Both the position numbers and the translations under genes were made by a program. A stretch of DNA of 64,000 nucleotides from Myxococcus stipitatus (lineage in GTDB: Bacteria; Myxococcota; Myxococcia; Myxococcales; Myxococcaceae), in NCBI RefSeq assembly GCF_021412625.1, contig NZ_JAKCFI010000021.1, forward strand, positions 1 through 64,000, in the 5' to 3' direction. The notes under the pieces were generated by a model that was not told where the DNA came from, did no database searches, and saw only the letters and a program-made list of their open reading frames with translations. Below are positions 41,525-49,207 of the stretch, piece by piece; position 1 is the stretch's first letter; each line of letters opens with the position of its first letter.

Positions 41525-42424
41525 TCAGGCGTGTTGGAGGGACTCGGGACGCACGAAGTCTCGAAAGGCGGACACGTCGGTCCGCTTCTCGCGGCCCTCC
41601 AGCTGCTCGAACTCGAGGGAGTCATGGGCGCAGAACACCGTCACCGCGTCCCCATGCAGGCGCTTCAGCTCGCGCAGCCGCCGCAGGTTGCGCCACCGCT
41701 GGCGGCGGTCCTTCTGCATCAACCCCTGGTAGAAGCGCAGGCCCGGGGTGCAGCGGTAGCGGTCTGGGTCCAGCTCCCCGTGGAAGAAGTAGGCGTCGCC
41801 CGCGTGCAGCAGCCACCCCGTGTCGGCGCGCACCGCGACGCCCGCGTGCCCCAGGGTGTGGCCCACCAGCGGCACCAGGAGGATTTCGGGGGGCAGCCCC
41901 CGGAGGTCCCGGACGGACTCGAAGCCGAACCAGCGCTCGCCCGCCCCCCCACTGGCATAGGTCATCCAATGCGACTCGTGGACCCACTGCGCGGGGCGAT
42001 AGCGTTGGCGGTCCAGGGGCGAGGCCCGGACGCGCGCCGCCTGGTACTCGTCCGCCAGCAGGTGGACCCGCGCATGCGGGAAGTCGTCCAGCCCGCCGGC
42101 ATGGTCGAAGTCCAGGTGGGTGAGGACGATGTCGCGCACGTCCTCGGCCCGGAACCCCAGGCGCTCCACCTGCCGGATGGCGGTGGAGCCCTCGGACAGC
42201 CGGGGCCGGCACAGCACGTCCAGGAAGAGCGGGCTCTGGCGGGCGTGGGGATACAGCACGTCCTGGAGCCCGAAGCCGGTGTCCACCAGGATGAGTCCGC
42301 TCGCCCCCTCCACCAGCAGGCAGTGACACGCCAGCGCGGCGGGACCGCGAAAGCCCCGGCGTCCGTCCATGAGGCGGCGCCCCGGCGGGCACATGGTCGT
42401 GCAGTTCAGGTGGTGGATGCGCAT
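41525..42424 (-). CDS. MBL-fold metallo-hydrolase
   Basis: 299 residues. Zinc motif THLDFDHAGG (H-x-D-x-D-H), later VGHTLGHAG and HAGDAYFFHGE, and final histidine CAHDSLEFE, the set expected for a two-zinc glyoxalase/lactonase-like enzyme. Begins MRIHHLNCTTMCPPG. N-acyl-homoserine lactonases of the AiiA group share this general layout, but nothing fixes the substrate. Start ATG 42424; the preceding residues in the open frame lack conservation. Confidence 0.87.
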   Translation of the reverse strand: MRIHHLNCTTMCPPGRRLMDGRRGFRGPAALACHCLLVEGASGLILVDTGFGLQDVLYPHARQSPLFLDVLCRPRLSEGSTAIRQVERLGFRAEDVRDIVLTHLDFDHAGGLDDFPHARVHLLADEYQAARVRASPLDRQRYRPAQWVHESHWMTYASGGAGERWFGFESVRDLRGLPPEILLVPLVGHTLGHAGVAVRADTGWLLHAGDAYFFHGELDPDRYRCTPGLRFYQGLMQKDRRQRWRNLRRLRELKRLHGDAVTVFCAHDSLEFEQLEGREKRTDVSAFRDFVRPESLQHA

Positions 42425-42607
42425 GGCGACACGTCTCCGGGCCCGAGGCCCCAGGGGGTCCGCGTCAAAGCTGTGCGGCCTGGCGCGGGGGAGGAGTCCA
42501 CGGGCTCCCGCGACCCCCGCCCGCCTGCCCGGGAGACCTCCGGTCGGGGCCGCCACGCCTCGACCTCCGCGCCCACCGTGAGTCCGCGCGAGCGCCGGGA
42601 GCGCCCC

Positions 42608-43531
42608 TCAGGCCATCACCAGCGCCGCGCGCTGCCGGGCCGGACGCACGTGGACCCGCGCTCCCGCGCCGAACGCGAGGAAGTCCTCCTCCACACCATC
42701 GCTGAAGATGACGCCCCCCGACGCCATCCCCGACTCCAGCACCAGCTCCTGCTCCCGCGTCACGAAGCCCCCCACCAGCTCCGCGCTCGAATGCAGGCTG
42801 ACGAAGGGCTCTCGCACCACGAACGCCAGCCGCGGATCCTCCCACTCCAGCCCCCACGACCCGCGCCCCGGCACGCCCCCCGTGGCCTCCGTCAGCTTCC
42901 GGGCCAGCGTGAAGACGGACGACAGCCACCCGCTGGAGCCCGCCCCCGTGGACACCAGCACCCCGCTCGACGACTGCGACTCCCGCCGCCCCCCGTGGCT
43001 CAACTGGTAGCGCGCGGAGACGTGCGTCCTGGCGCCGATGAACAGGTCGTTGAACGCGAGCAGCCGCTGCCCGTCCTCCAGCGCCGCCTCCGCCAGCGTG
43101 ACGTGGCGACAGCGCGCGCGCCCCTCCAGCACCTTGCGCACCGCGCCCCGCGCGCCCCCCACCTGGAAGGGCAGGAGCACGCCGTCGAACCGCTCCGGGT
43201 CCGGGTTCACGCCCACCAGGGGCTGCGTCCCCACGTACTTGGCCACGTTCGCCACCAGCCCGTCCTGCCCGACGACGACCACCACCTCCTTGCCCGTGAA
43301 GAGGAAGGTGGGCACCAGCCCCCGGTCCACCTGCTGCACCGGCAACCCCACGTCGAGCGCGCCGCGCAGCGTGTCCACCGAGCGCTGGTAGGCCCCGTCC
43401 TCGCGCTCGAACTGCTCGAAGTCCTGGCCCGCGTGCTCCACGTAGAACTTCGCCTGCCGCTTCGTGTTGAAGCGCTGCACCAGCCCCGCCATCCGCGTGG
43501 GGCGCGTGACGAGGACGATCTTCTCGTACAT
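42608..43531 (-). CDS. NAD kinase-like protein
   Basis: 307 residues. The layout follows NAD kinases: IVLVTRPTRMAGLV at the N-terminus, a GGDG-like loop altered to VVGQDGLVAN, FNDLFIGARTHVSARYQL, and GVLVSTGAGSSGW (the S-T-x-T-G-S-T-A-Y region), ending in the all-beta part. The Gly-Gly-Asp-Gly motif reads V-G-Q-D-G, so activity is uncertain. It lies 22 nt after the SPFH gene in one operon. A nucleotide-binding regulator or a NAD(H)/sphingolipid-type kinase are alternatives. Confidence 0.7.
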   Translation of the reverse strand: MYEKIVLVTRPTRMAGLVQRFNTKRQAKFYVEHAGQDFEQFEREDGAYQRSVDTLRGALDVGLPVQQVDRGLVPTFLFTGKEVVVVVGQDGLVANVAKYVGTQPLVGVNPDPERFDGVLLPFQVGGARGAVRKVLEGRARCRHVTLAEAALEDGQRLLAFNDLFIGARTHVSARYQLSHGGRRESQSSSGVLVSTGAGSSGWLSSVFTLARKLTEATGGVPGRGSWGLEWEDPRLAFVVREPFVSLHSSAELVGGFVTREQELVLESGMASGGVIFSDGVEEDFLAFGAGARVHVRPARQRAALVMA

Positions 43532-43553
43532 GGCGGCTCTCCCTCCTGGCGGC

Positions 43554-44582
43554 TCAACGCTCCCGCGCGCTGGTGGGCGGGGCGCGCGGCGCCGGGGCCT
43601 GCGCCACCGGCGGCCGGGCGCTGACGGCGGCGCGCGCGCCCACCAGCGAGTGCAGCAGGTCCGGCGACACGTTCAGCTCGCCGATGCGCTGCGCGTTCTC
43701 CGCCATCTCCCGGAAGGCGAGCGCGATGTTGAGCGCCGGGTCCCCGCCCCCCGCCGACGTGGCCATCAGCGTCTTCCAGTCCACGCCCCGCACCGGCGCC
43801 AGCGTCTTCTCCAGCGCGTACGCGCGGGCATCCGCGGCCTGCTTCTCGTTCTGGCTCCAGCGCTCCATCAGCGCCGAGCGCTGCTCCTCCACGGCGATGT
43901 CCCCCGCCATCTGCGCCTCGCGAATCTGCCGCTGCCGCTCCTGTACGGCCAGCTCCGTCGCCAGCTCGCTCTCCTTGATGCGCCGCTCCTGCTCCACCGC
44001 CGCGTTGCGCCGCGCGTAGATGGCCTCGTCCGCCTCCCGCTGCAGCGCCTCGCGCGCCTCCGCCTCCAGCGCGCGCGCCATCTCCGGCGTGGGCTTGATG
44101 GACAGCAGCGAGAACGCCATCACCTCCACCCCCAACGCGCGCAGCGCCTCCGCCTGCCCCAGCGACTCCTGCACCCGGGACTCCAGCGCCTGCGCGCTCA
44201 CCAGCACCTCGCGCAACGTCAGGCCCTGCACCACCGTGCGCGCCCGCACCTGCGCCACCTGCACCAGCCGCTCCGGCAGCTTCTCCGGGTCGTCCGACCG
44301 GTAGCGCCCGGACACCCCCAGCGAGAAGTCCAGCAGCGCCGCCAGCTTGCGCGCGTCCGCCACCCGGTACGTCACCTGCCCCTGCAGCGTCACCGCCTGG
44401 AAGTCCCGCGTCACCTCGTTGAACACGAAGGGCGCGTCCGCGCTCGACAGGGGCACGCTCACCAGCGTCGTCGACGGCCGCCAGTAGAAGAACGACAGCC
44501 CCGCCCCCTCCCGCACCACCTGGCCCCCCTCGAACTGCATCACGTACGACGTCGGCGCCGCCTTCATGTACCCGATGAGCAT
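43554..44582 (-). CDS. SPFH/Band-7 domain protein
   Basis: 342 residues. N-terminal part begins MLIGYMKAAPTSYVMQFEGGQVVREGAGLSFFYWRPSTTLVSVPLSS, followed by a Band-7 core (TLQGQVTYRVADARKLAALLDF, VRARTVVQGLTLREVLVSAQALESRVQ), then a long charged coiled coil (ALEAEAREALQREADEAIYARRNAAVEQERRIKES) and a Pro/Ala tail. There is no strong N-terminal span, so it is probably peripheral or cytosolic. SPFH proteins assemble into ring-like scaffolds. Start ATG 44582. Its promoter region holds two operator copies (44601-44637). First gene of a pair with the NAD kinase-like gene. Confidence 0.87.
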   Translation of the reverse strand: MLIGYMKAAPTSYVMQFEGGQVVREGAGLSFFYWRPSTTLVSVPLSSADAPFVFNEVTRDFQAVTLQGQVTYRVADARKLAALLDFSLGVSGRYRSDDPEKLPERLVQVAQVRARTVVQGLTLREVLVSAQALESRVQESLGQAEALRALGVEVMAFSLLSIKPTPEMARALEAEAREALQREADEAIYARRNAAVEQERRIKESELATELAVQERQRQIREAQMAGDIAVEEQRSALMERWSQNEKQAADARAYALEKTLAPVRGVDWKTLMATSAGGGDPALNIALAFREMAENAQRIGELNVSPDLLHSLVGARAAVSARPPVAQAPAPRAPPTSARER

Positions 44583-44600
44583 CCGTCCACCCCAGGCTTC

Positions 44601-44637
44601 GTGTCCAATGGACACATTGTTAGTGTAGACAGGACAC
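44601..44637 (-). promoter_or_regulatory. Two operator copies upstream of SPFH gene
   Basis: GTGTCCAATGGACAC (44601-44615) is a perfect palindrome with 7-bp arms. GTGTAGACAGGACAC (44623-44637) matches it in 11 of 15 positions, 22 bp further on, so both face the same side of the helix. A -10-like TACACT (44627-44622, minus strand) lies between, so a repressor bound here would cover the promoter. Confidence 0.55.
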
Positions 44638-44720
44638 GAACGCAAGCCGAGGCGCGGCGCGCCCGCGTGGCGACAGCGCGCCGCTCCCGTCGCGGGCCCG
44701 TCCGGTCGCCGGCCCGGCGT

Positions 44721-44785
44721 GGGAATGCCGCGCGTCATGGCCGTGCGCGTCATCACCGGGAGCGCGGGCCGCGCTCCGCATTCCC
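44721..44785. other. Three-way-junction-like inverted-repeat element
   Basis: Outer stem GGGAATGC (44721-44728) pairs exactly with GCATTCCC (44778-44785). Inside are hairpin 1 (CGCGC 44729-44733 with GCGCG 44745-44749), directly stacked on the outer stem, and hairpin 2 (GGAGCGCG 44759-44766 with CGCGCTCC 44770-44777, triloop GGC), also flush against the outer stem. The strand and biological role are unknown. Confidence 0.4.
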
Positions 44786-44904
44786 GCGGTCCGTTCGAGG
44801 CGCGACAGGGGCCCATCCCGTGGCCTCGGCCGCGTTCCGTGCGCAACGTCCGGGCATGGACGCGTTCGCACGGGCCGCGAGTGTTGGCGAGGCCGCGTGC
44901 ACCC

Positions 44905-44922
44905 GCCCGGGAGGTCCCGGGC
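44905..44922. repeat. Perfect hairpin, 8-bp stem, 2-nt centre
   Basis: GCCCGGGA-GG-TCCCGGGC, an 18-bp inverted repeat about 145 bp before the phosphoesterase start. A two-base centre is too tight for an RNA loop unless the ends open, so it may be a protein-binding site. Confidence 0.35.
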
Positions 44923-45064
44923 GTGGCATGCGAGACCCTCACGCGGAGAAGTCGGGGCGCATGGAAGAGGAGCCCGCTACATACCACCCACCCAGGCGAG
45001 CCTCGCGGAGCCTCCCCAGCCGCTCCCGGCCTCGCCCTTGCACCGACATGGGAAGGGACCTGGC

Positions 45065-45772
45065 ATGCACATCGCGGTGATTTCGGACCTGCACCTGGGC
45101 AGACGCGACGTGGCGGACCACTTCGGCCACGAGGACTCCGCCTTCGCCCGCTTCCTGCGCGTGCTGGAGGGGAACTTCGAGCGCATCGTCCTGCTCGGGG
45201 ACATCTTCGAGACGCTCACCTCCCGCGCCCCCGGGCACCAGGTATCCGAGCTGGCGGCCGCACGCGCCGCCCATCCGGAGCTGGTGCGGCGCTTCGAGCA
45301 ACCCCAGTACCACTACGTCCACGGCAACCACGACCTGGTGGCCGGCACCGTGCTGGGCGCGCCCGAGCACCTGCTGCTGGAGGCGGACGGCGTGCGGATG
45401 CTGTTCACCCACGGTCACCACCACGATTGGATCATCCGCAAGGCGCGCTGGTTCTCCGAGGCCGCGGTGTGGACCGGCGCCTGGCTGCGCCGCATGCGCC
45501 TGCGCGCGATGTTCCGCATGTTCCAGGCCCTGGACGCCCGGCTGACGCCCGCGCTGCCGGACCCGGCCCGCTGCACCTTCCAGCAATGGGCCCTGGCCCG
45601 CGCGCGAGACAGCGCCGCGGACGTCGTCGTCACCGGCCACACGCACCAGGGCATGCGCGTGGAGCACGGCAGCCAGCTGTTCCTCAACAGCGGCACCTGC
45701 TCGGAGGGGCGCTTCTCCTTCCTCAGCCTGGACACCCGCGCCGGCCGGTACGCGCTGCACACCTCGTGGTAG
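45065..45772 (+). CDS. Metallophosphoesterase (calcineurin-like)
   Basis: 235 residues. Binuclear-metal motifs in order: ISDLHLG (D-x-H), LLGDIFE (G-D-x-x-E/D), HGNHDLV (G-N-H-D), FTHGHHHD (H) and VVTGHTHQG (G-H-x-H). The layout is that of cytoplasmic phosphoesterases such as UDP-2,3-diacylglucosamine pyrophosphatase (LpxH-like) or YfcE types. A lipid A or nucleotide substrate is possible. ATG 45065 follows a weak AAGGGA site. Confidence 0.9.
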   Translation: MHIAVISDLHLGRRDVADHFGHEDSAFARFLRVLEGNFERIVLLGDIFETLTSRAPGHQVSELAAARAAHPELVRRFEQPQYHYVHGNHDLVAGTVLGAPEHLLLEADGVRMLFTHGHHHDWIIRKARWFSEAAVWTGAWLRRMRLRAMFRMFQALDARLTPALPDPARCTFQQWALARARDSAADVVVTGHTHQGMRVEHGSQLFLNSGTCSEGRFSFLSLDTRAGRYALHTSW

Positions 45773-45867
45773 CGCGGGCCCCGTGCCCGCCCGCCCCCTC
45801 GGCCGGAAACCGGGCCTCTCGACGTTCCACTCGCCCCCACCCCGGACTCGCGAAGTAGCATCGGCGG

Positions 45868-46662
45868 ATGTTCAGGCGGCTCACCCAAGCGCTCCGGAGA
45901 TTGACCCGGCGCATCCCGGGCGCCGGAGGGGACGTCCCCTCCTCCCGGGAGACGCTCTTCGCCCACCCCGCGCCCCAGGAGGACCGGCCCCGCCCGAGGC
46001 CCGCCGCCCGCAGGGCCTCCGCCCGCTCCGCGCGCCCCACCCGCTACTTCGACCTGCACGACGACTTCCGCCACCCCGCCCGGCGCGAGCTGAGCGACCC
46101 GGTGGGCCCCGACGGCCGCAAGTCCGACTCCGTCTGGCTCTTCACCTCCGGCGCCCCCGTCGAGCCGCCGCGCGGCCGGCTCCGGGTGACGCCCACCCCC
46201 GAGGGCCCACCGCTGGACTTCTCCCTCGCCGGCGCGGGCCTCACGCCCGTCGTCCACGCCCGCGCCGCCACCGTCTTCCGCGAGCTGGCCCCCGACGACG
46301 TCCAGCTGCTCCCCGTCGACGTGGAGGGCACCCGCGAGCCCTACTTCGTCCTCGTCGCCACCCGGCTGGTGCCCTGCATCGACGACCGGGCCTGCGCCGA
46401 GGCCTCCCGCTACACCGCGGACGAGGTCCCCGCCGAAAGGGTGGGTCACTACCGCACCGTGCGCGGCCTGCGCATCGACGCCCGGAAGGCCGCCGGTGTC
46501 CGCGTCCTGCGCACCTGGGGGTGGCCCGTCAGCCTCATCGTCTCCGAGGGCATCAAGGAGGCCCTGGAGCACGCGGGCGTCACCGGCCTGCGCTTCGCCG
46601 AGGTCACGGCCCCTCCCACCCCCTCCCGCCGCCGCAAGGCCCGCCGCAAGTCGCGGCGATGA
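45868..46662 (+). CDS. Imm11/DUF1629-like immunity protein
   Basis: 264 residues. The N-terminus (1-55) is Arg/Pro-rich and disordered, and the end is an Arg/Lys-rich tail. The core begins RYFDLHDDFRHPARRELSDPVGPDG and ends with the family marker VRVLRTWGWPVSLIVSEGIKEALEHAGVTGLRF, as in myxobacterial Imm11-type proteins. These are usually immunity proteins for polymorphic toxins. No toxin gene is found beside it, so it seems to be an orphan. Its length and charged ends are longer than the core needs. Confidence 0.75.
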   Translation: MFRRLTQALRRLTRRIPGAGGDVPSSRETLFAHPAPQEDRPRPRPAARRASARSARPTRYFDLHDDFRHPARRELSDPVGPDGRKSDSVWLFTSGAPVEPPRGRLRVTPTPEGPPLDFSLAGAGLTPVVHARAATVFRELAPDDVQLLPVDVEGTREPYFVLVATRLVPCIDDRACAEASRYTADEVPAERVGHYRTVRGLRIDARKAAGVRVLRTWGWPVSLIVSEGIKEALEHAGVTGLRFAEVTAPPTPSRRRKARRKSRR

Positions 46663-46701
46663 GCCGCCCCTCCCGCCGGTTCACGGACTGTTCAAAATGT
46701 G

Positions 46702-46707
46702 TTGACA
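46702..46707 (+). promoter_or_regulatory. TTGACA -35 element of kinase gene
   Basis: Perfect TTGACA upstream of the TTG-start kinase; a matching -10 at 17 bp is not seen, and a TATCTT at 46749-46754 has only a weak -35 partner. An activator-dependent promoter is possible. Confidence 0.3.
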
Positions 46708-46786
46708 CTCCGGGAGGACGCGAACTTGTGGGGTAGGAAGTCCGCCTGTATCTTTCTGGCCTTACAGCTAAATCCTGAGGCGAAAG

Positions 46787-48010
46787 TTGGACAGGCTCGA
46801 CGCGTCGCTGCCAGTTCCCGTGGAAGAGGCACACTTCGGGAAATATAGGATTCTCCAAAGGCTCGCGGCGGGTGGGATGGCCCATATCTTCCTGGCCTCC
46901 ATCGACGGGCCGGATGGCTTCTCCAAGCCGTGCGTCATCAAGCGCGTGCTGCCGGAGTACGCCACCCTGGAGCCCTTCAGCCGGATGTTCGCGGACGAGG
47001 CGAAGGTCGCCGCGCTCCTGACGCATCCCAACATCGTCCAGGTCTTCGACTTCGGGAAGATCGACGGCCAGTACTACCTGGCCATGGAGTGGATCCAAGG
47101 CCAGTCGCTGGACCGGGTGCTGCGGCACGCGTGGAAGTCGGCCTTCCCGCTGGGGCAGCGGGTGGCGGTGGACGTGGGCATCGCGGTGGCGGACGCGCTG
47201 GCGTACGCGCATTCGAAGACGCTGCCGGACGGCACGCCGCTGAAGCTGGTGCACCGCGACGTGACGCCGGGCAACGTGCTGGTGTCGCGCGACGGCATCG
47301 TCAAGCTGGCGGACTTCGGCATCGTGAAGAGCGCCGTCAACGTCGAGCGCACCAGCGTGGGCGTGGTGAAGGGCAAGTACGCGTACATGTCCCCGGAGCA
47401 GATCACCAACCGGGAGCTGGACCACCGCTCGGACCTGTTCTCGCTGGGCATCGTGCTGTACGAGGCGTCCACGGGGCGGCGGCTGTTCAAGCGCGACACG
47501 GTGGAGGCCACCATCATCGCCGCCACGCAGGCCCAGGTGACGCCGCCGTCGGAGGTCGCGCCCGGCTTCGCGCCGGAGCTGGAGCGCATCATCCTGCGCC
47601 TGCTGCAGAAGGACCCGGAGGCCCGCTACCAGAGCGCCCGCGAGCTGGCGCTGGACCTGGAGCGCTTCCGCGCGTCGCAGAACTGGACGTCCGGCGGCCG
47701 AGAGCTGGCCACGCTGGTGACGTCGTTGTTCCCCCCGGACAAGACGGGCCAGCACGCCACGGCGCTGTCGACGTTCGGCTCGTCGCAGGCCAGCGGCCTC
47801 ACCAACGAGCGCACGCCGGGCTCGAGCTCGCCGCGGCCCGCGCCGCCTCCCGAGGAGCGCACGTCGCCCACCGCGCGCGGGCCGGTGCCCGGCAGCGGGT
47901 CGCTGTCGCTCGCGCCCGTCGAGGCCGCGGCGCCCTTTCCCTGGGCCATCGTGGCGACGGCCGGGTTCGCCGCGCTGGCGACCGCCATGTTCTGGTACTT
48001 CGTCGCCTGA
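46787..48010 (+). CDS. Ser/Thr protein kinase with C-terminal membrane span
   Basis: 407 residues. Kinase domain about 18-290: Gly loop LAAGGMAHIFLA, VIKRVLP lysine, HPNIVQVFDFG, HRDVTPGNVLVSRDG, LADFGIVKS, GKYAYMSPEQ and DLFSLGIVLYE, all RD-type and apparently active. A Pro/Ser-rich linker leads to one C-terminal span (PWAIVATAGFAALATAMFWYFVA), so the catalytic domain faces the cytoplasm. Start is TTG 46787 (MDRLDASLP...). It is 54 nt before the PEGA-domain gene, with which it may form an operon. Confidence 0.92.
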   Translation: MDRLDASLPVPVEEAHFGKYRILQRLAAGGMAHIFLASIDGPDGFSKPCVIKRVLPEYATLEPFSRMFADEAKVAALLTHPNIVQVFDFGKIDGQYYLAMEWIQGQSLDRVLRHAWKSAFPLGQRVAVDVGIAVADALAYAHSKTLPDGTPLKLVHRDVTPGNVLVSRDGIVKLADFGIVKSAVNVERTSVGVVKGKYAYMSPEQITNRELDHRSDLFSLGIVLYEASTGRRLFKRDTVEATIIAATQAQVTPPSEVAPGFAPELERIILRLLQKDPEARYQSARELALDLERFRASQNWTSGGRELATLVTSLFPPDKTGQHATALSTFGSSQASGLTNERTPGSSSPRPAPPPEERTSPTARGPVPGSGSLSLAPVEAAAPFPWAIVATAGFAALATAMFWYFVA

Positions 48011-48064
48011 GCGACGGCTTCTTGCATCCACGGCCCGCGGCTGCGCTGGCGGGATGAAACACAG

Positions 48065-49135
48065 ATGAGACAGAAGACCTGGATTGCCGTCATCATCGTC
48101 GGAACGCTCGCGCTCAACGCCATGGCCTACGTGGTGGTGCGCAAGCGTCGCGCGGCCGACCCCGTCCCGACCGCGCCCGTCGTCGCCGGGCCCACCGCTC
48201 CGCCCACGGGCACCACCGCGCCCCCGCCGCGCCAGGCGGAGCCCGCCGCCGCGCCGCCCGCCGACGACGCCAACGAGGGCCTGTCGCGCGCGCTCCGGGC
48301 GTCGGGGCTCGCGGCGCTGGAGGACCGCGACTACGACAAGGCCGTCAGCGACTTCACCGAGGCGTTGAGCCTGCGCAAGACGCCCGGCGGCGACCTCGTC
48401 GAGCTGCTGCGCATCGCCACCGACCTCCAGTCCCGCGAGCGCGGCCGGGGGCAGCAGGCCAAGGCACCCAAGGAGCCGCCCGCGAGACAGCCGGCGCGCA
48501 CCCGCGCCTCGCGCGCGTCGGCGCGCTCGCAGAAGCCCGAGGACCCCGCGGTGCTGGAGGAGGCGAGGAGCGGCCTGTTGCTGGTGACGTCCACGCCGCC
48601 GGGGCTGGTGGTGCAGGTGGACGGCAAGAACGTGGACATGACGCCCGCGCGGCTGTCGCTGCGCGTGGGGACCTACCGCGTGGCGCTCGCCCAGGGCGAC
48701 CGCAAGCTGACGGACGAGTCGGTGGAGATCGCCGAGGACGCGGTGCGCTCGGTGAACCACGACCTGACGGAGCAGCTCGCGCCGCCGCCGGTGGCCGCGA
48801 AGGCCGCGCCGCCTCCCGCCGCCATCGCCGAGCCTCCGCCCGCGCCCCCCTCGCCGGTGACCACCGCGCCCGCCGCGACGCCCGCCGCCGCCACCACCGC
48901 GCCGACGACGGTGGCCCAGGCCGCGGTGTCGGGCAAGGGTGAGCTCGACATCACCTCGCCCTCCATCTACGGCGAGGTCTGGGTCAACAACCGCCCCTAC
49001 GGCTTCCCTCCCCTCATCGCGCGGGACATCCCCGCGGGCACCGCTCGCGTGGAGGTCCGCGTCAACGGCCAGGTGAAGCGCCGCATGAGCGTCGCCGTCG
49101 AGCCAGGCCGTCGCGTCGCCGTCCGCGTGCGCTGA
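48065..49135 (+). CDS. PEGA-domain protein with TPR-like region
   Basis: 356 residues. N-terminal span WIAVIIVGTLALNAMAYVVV, a Pro/Ala-rich linker, a TPR-like helix pair (LRASGLAALEDRDYDKAVSDFTEALSL, about 75-103), then two PEGA-type beta units (LLLVTSTPPGLVVQVDGKNVDMTPARLSLRVGTYRVALAQGD and LDITSPSIYGEVWVNNRPYGFPPLIARDIPAGTARVEVRVNG), ending in a basic segment. Common in myxobacteria downstream of kinases as a possible phosphorylation or cell-surface partner. Starts ATG 48065; no function is established. Confidence 0.85.
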   Translation: MRQKTWIAVIIVGTLALNAMAYVVVRKRRAADPVPTAPVVAGPTAPPTGTTAPPPRQAEPAAAPPADDANEGLSRALRASGLAALEDRDYDKAVSDFTEALSLRKTPGGDLVELLRIATDLQSRERGRGQQAKAPKEPPARQPARTRASRASARSQKPEDPAVLEEARSGLLLVTSTPPGLVVQVDGKNVDMTPARLSLRVGTYRVALAQGDRKLTDESVEIAEDAVRSVNHDLTEQLAPPPVAAKAAPPPAAIAEPPPAPPSPVTTAPAATPAAATTAPTTVAQAAVSGKGELDITSPSIYGEVWVNNRPYGFPPLIARDIPAGTARVEVRVNGQVKRRMSVAVEPGRRVAVRVR

Positions 49136-49207
49136 CCCCGCTCCTCGAAGCGCACCGCGCCACAACTTCCTTGTCGGACGAGGGCCCCCGCCGCCCACGC
49201 CCCGTCC

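Larger units (their letters stand above)
44583..45064. other. Gene-free divergent region with structured elements
   Basis: 482 bp between the SPFH and phosphoesterase genes, without a credible gene. It contains the operator pair, a three-way-junction-like element (44721-44785) and a perfect 8-bp-stem hairpin (44905-44922). Confidence 0.55.
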
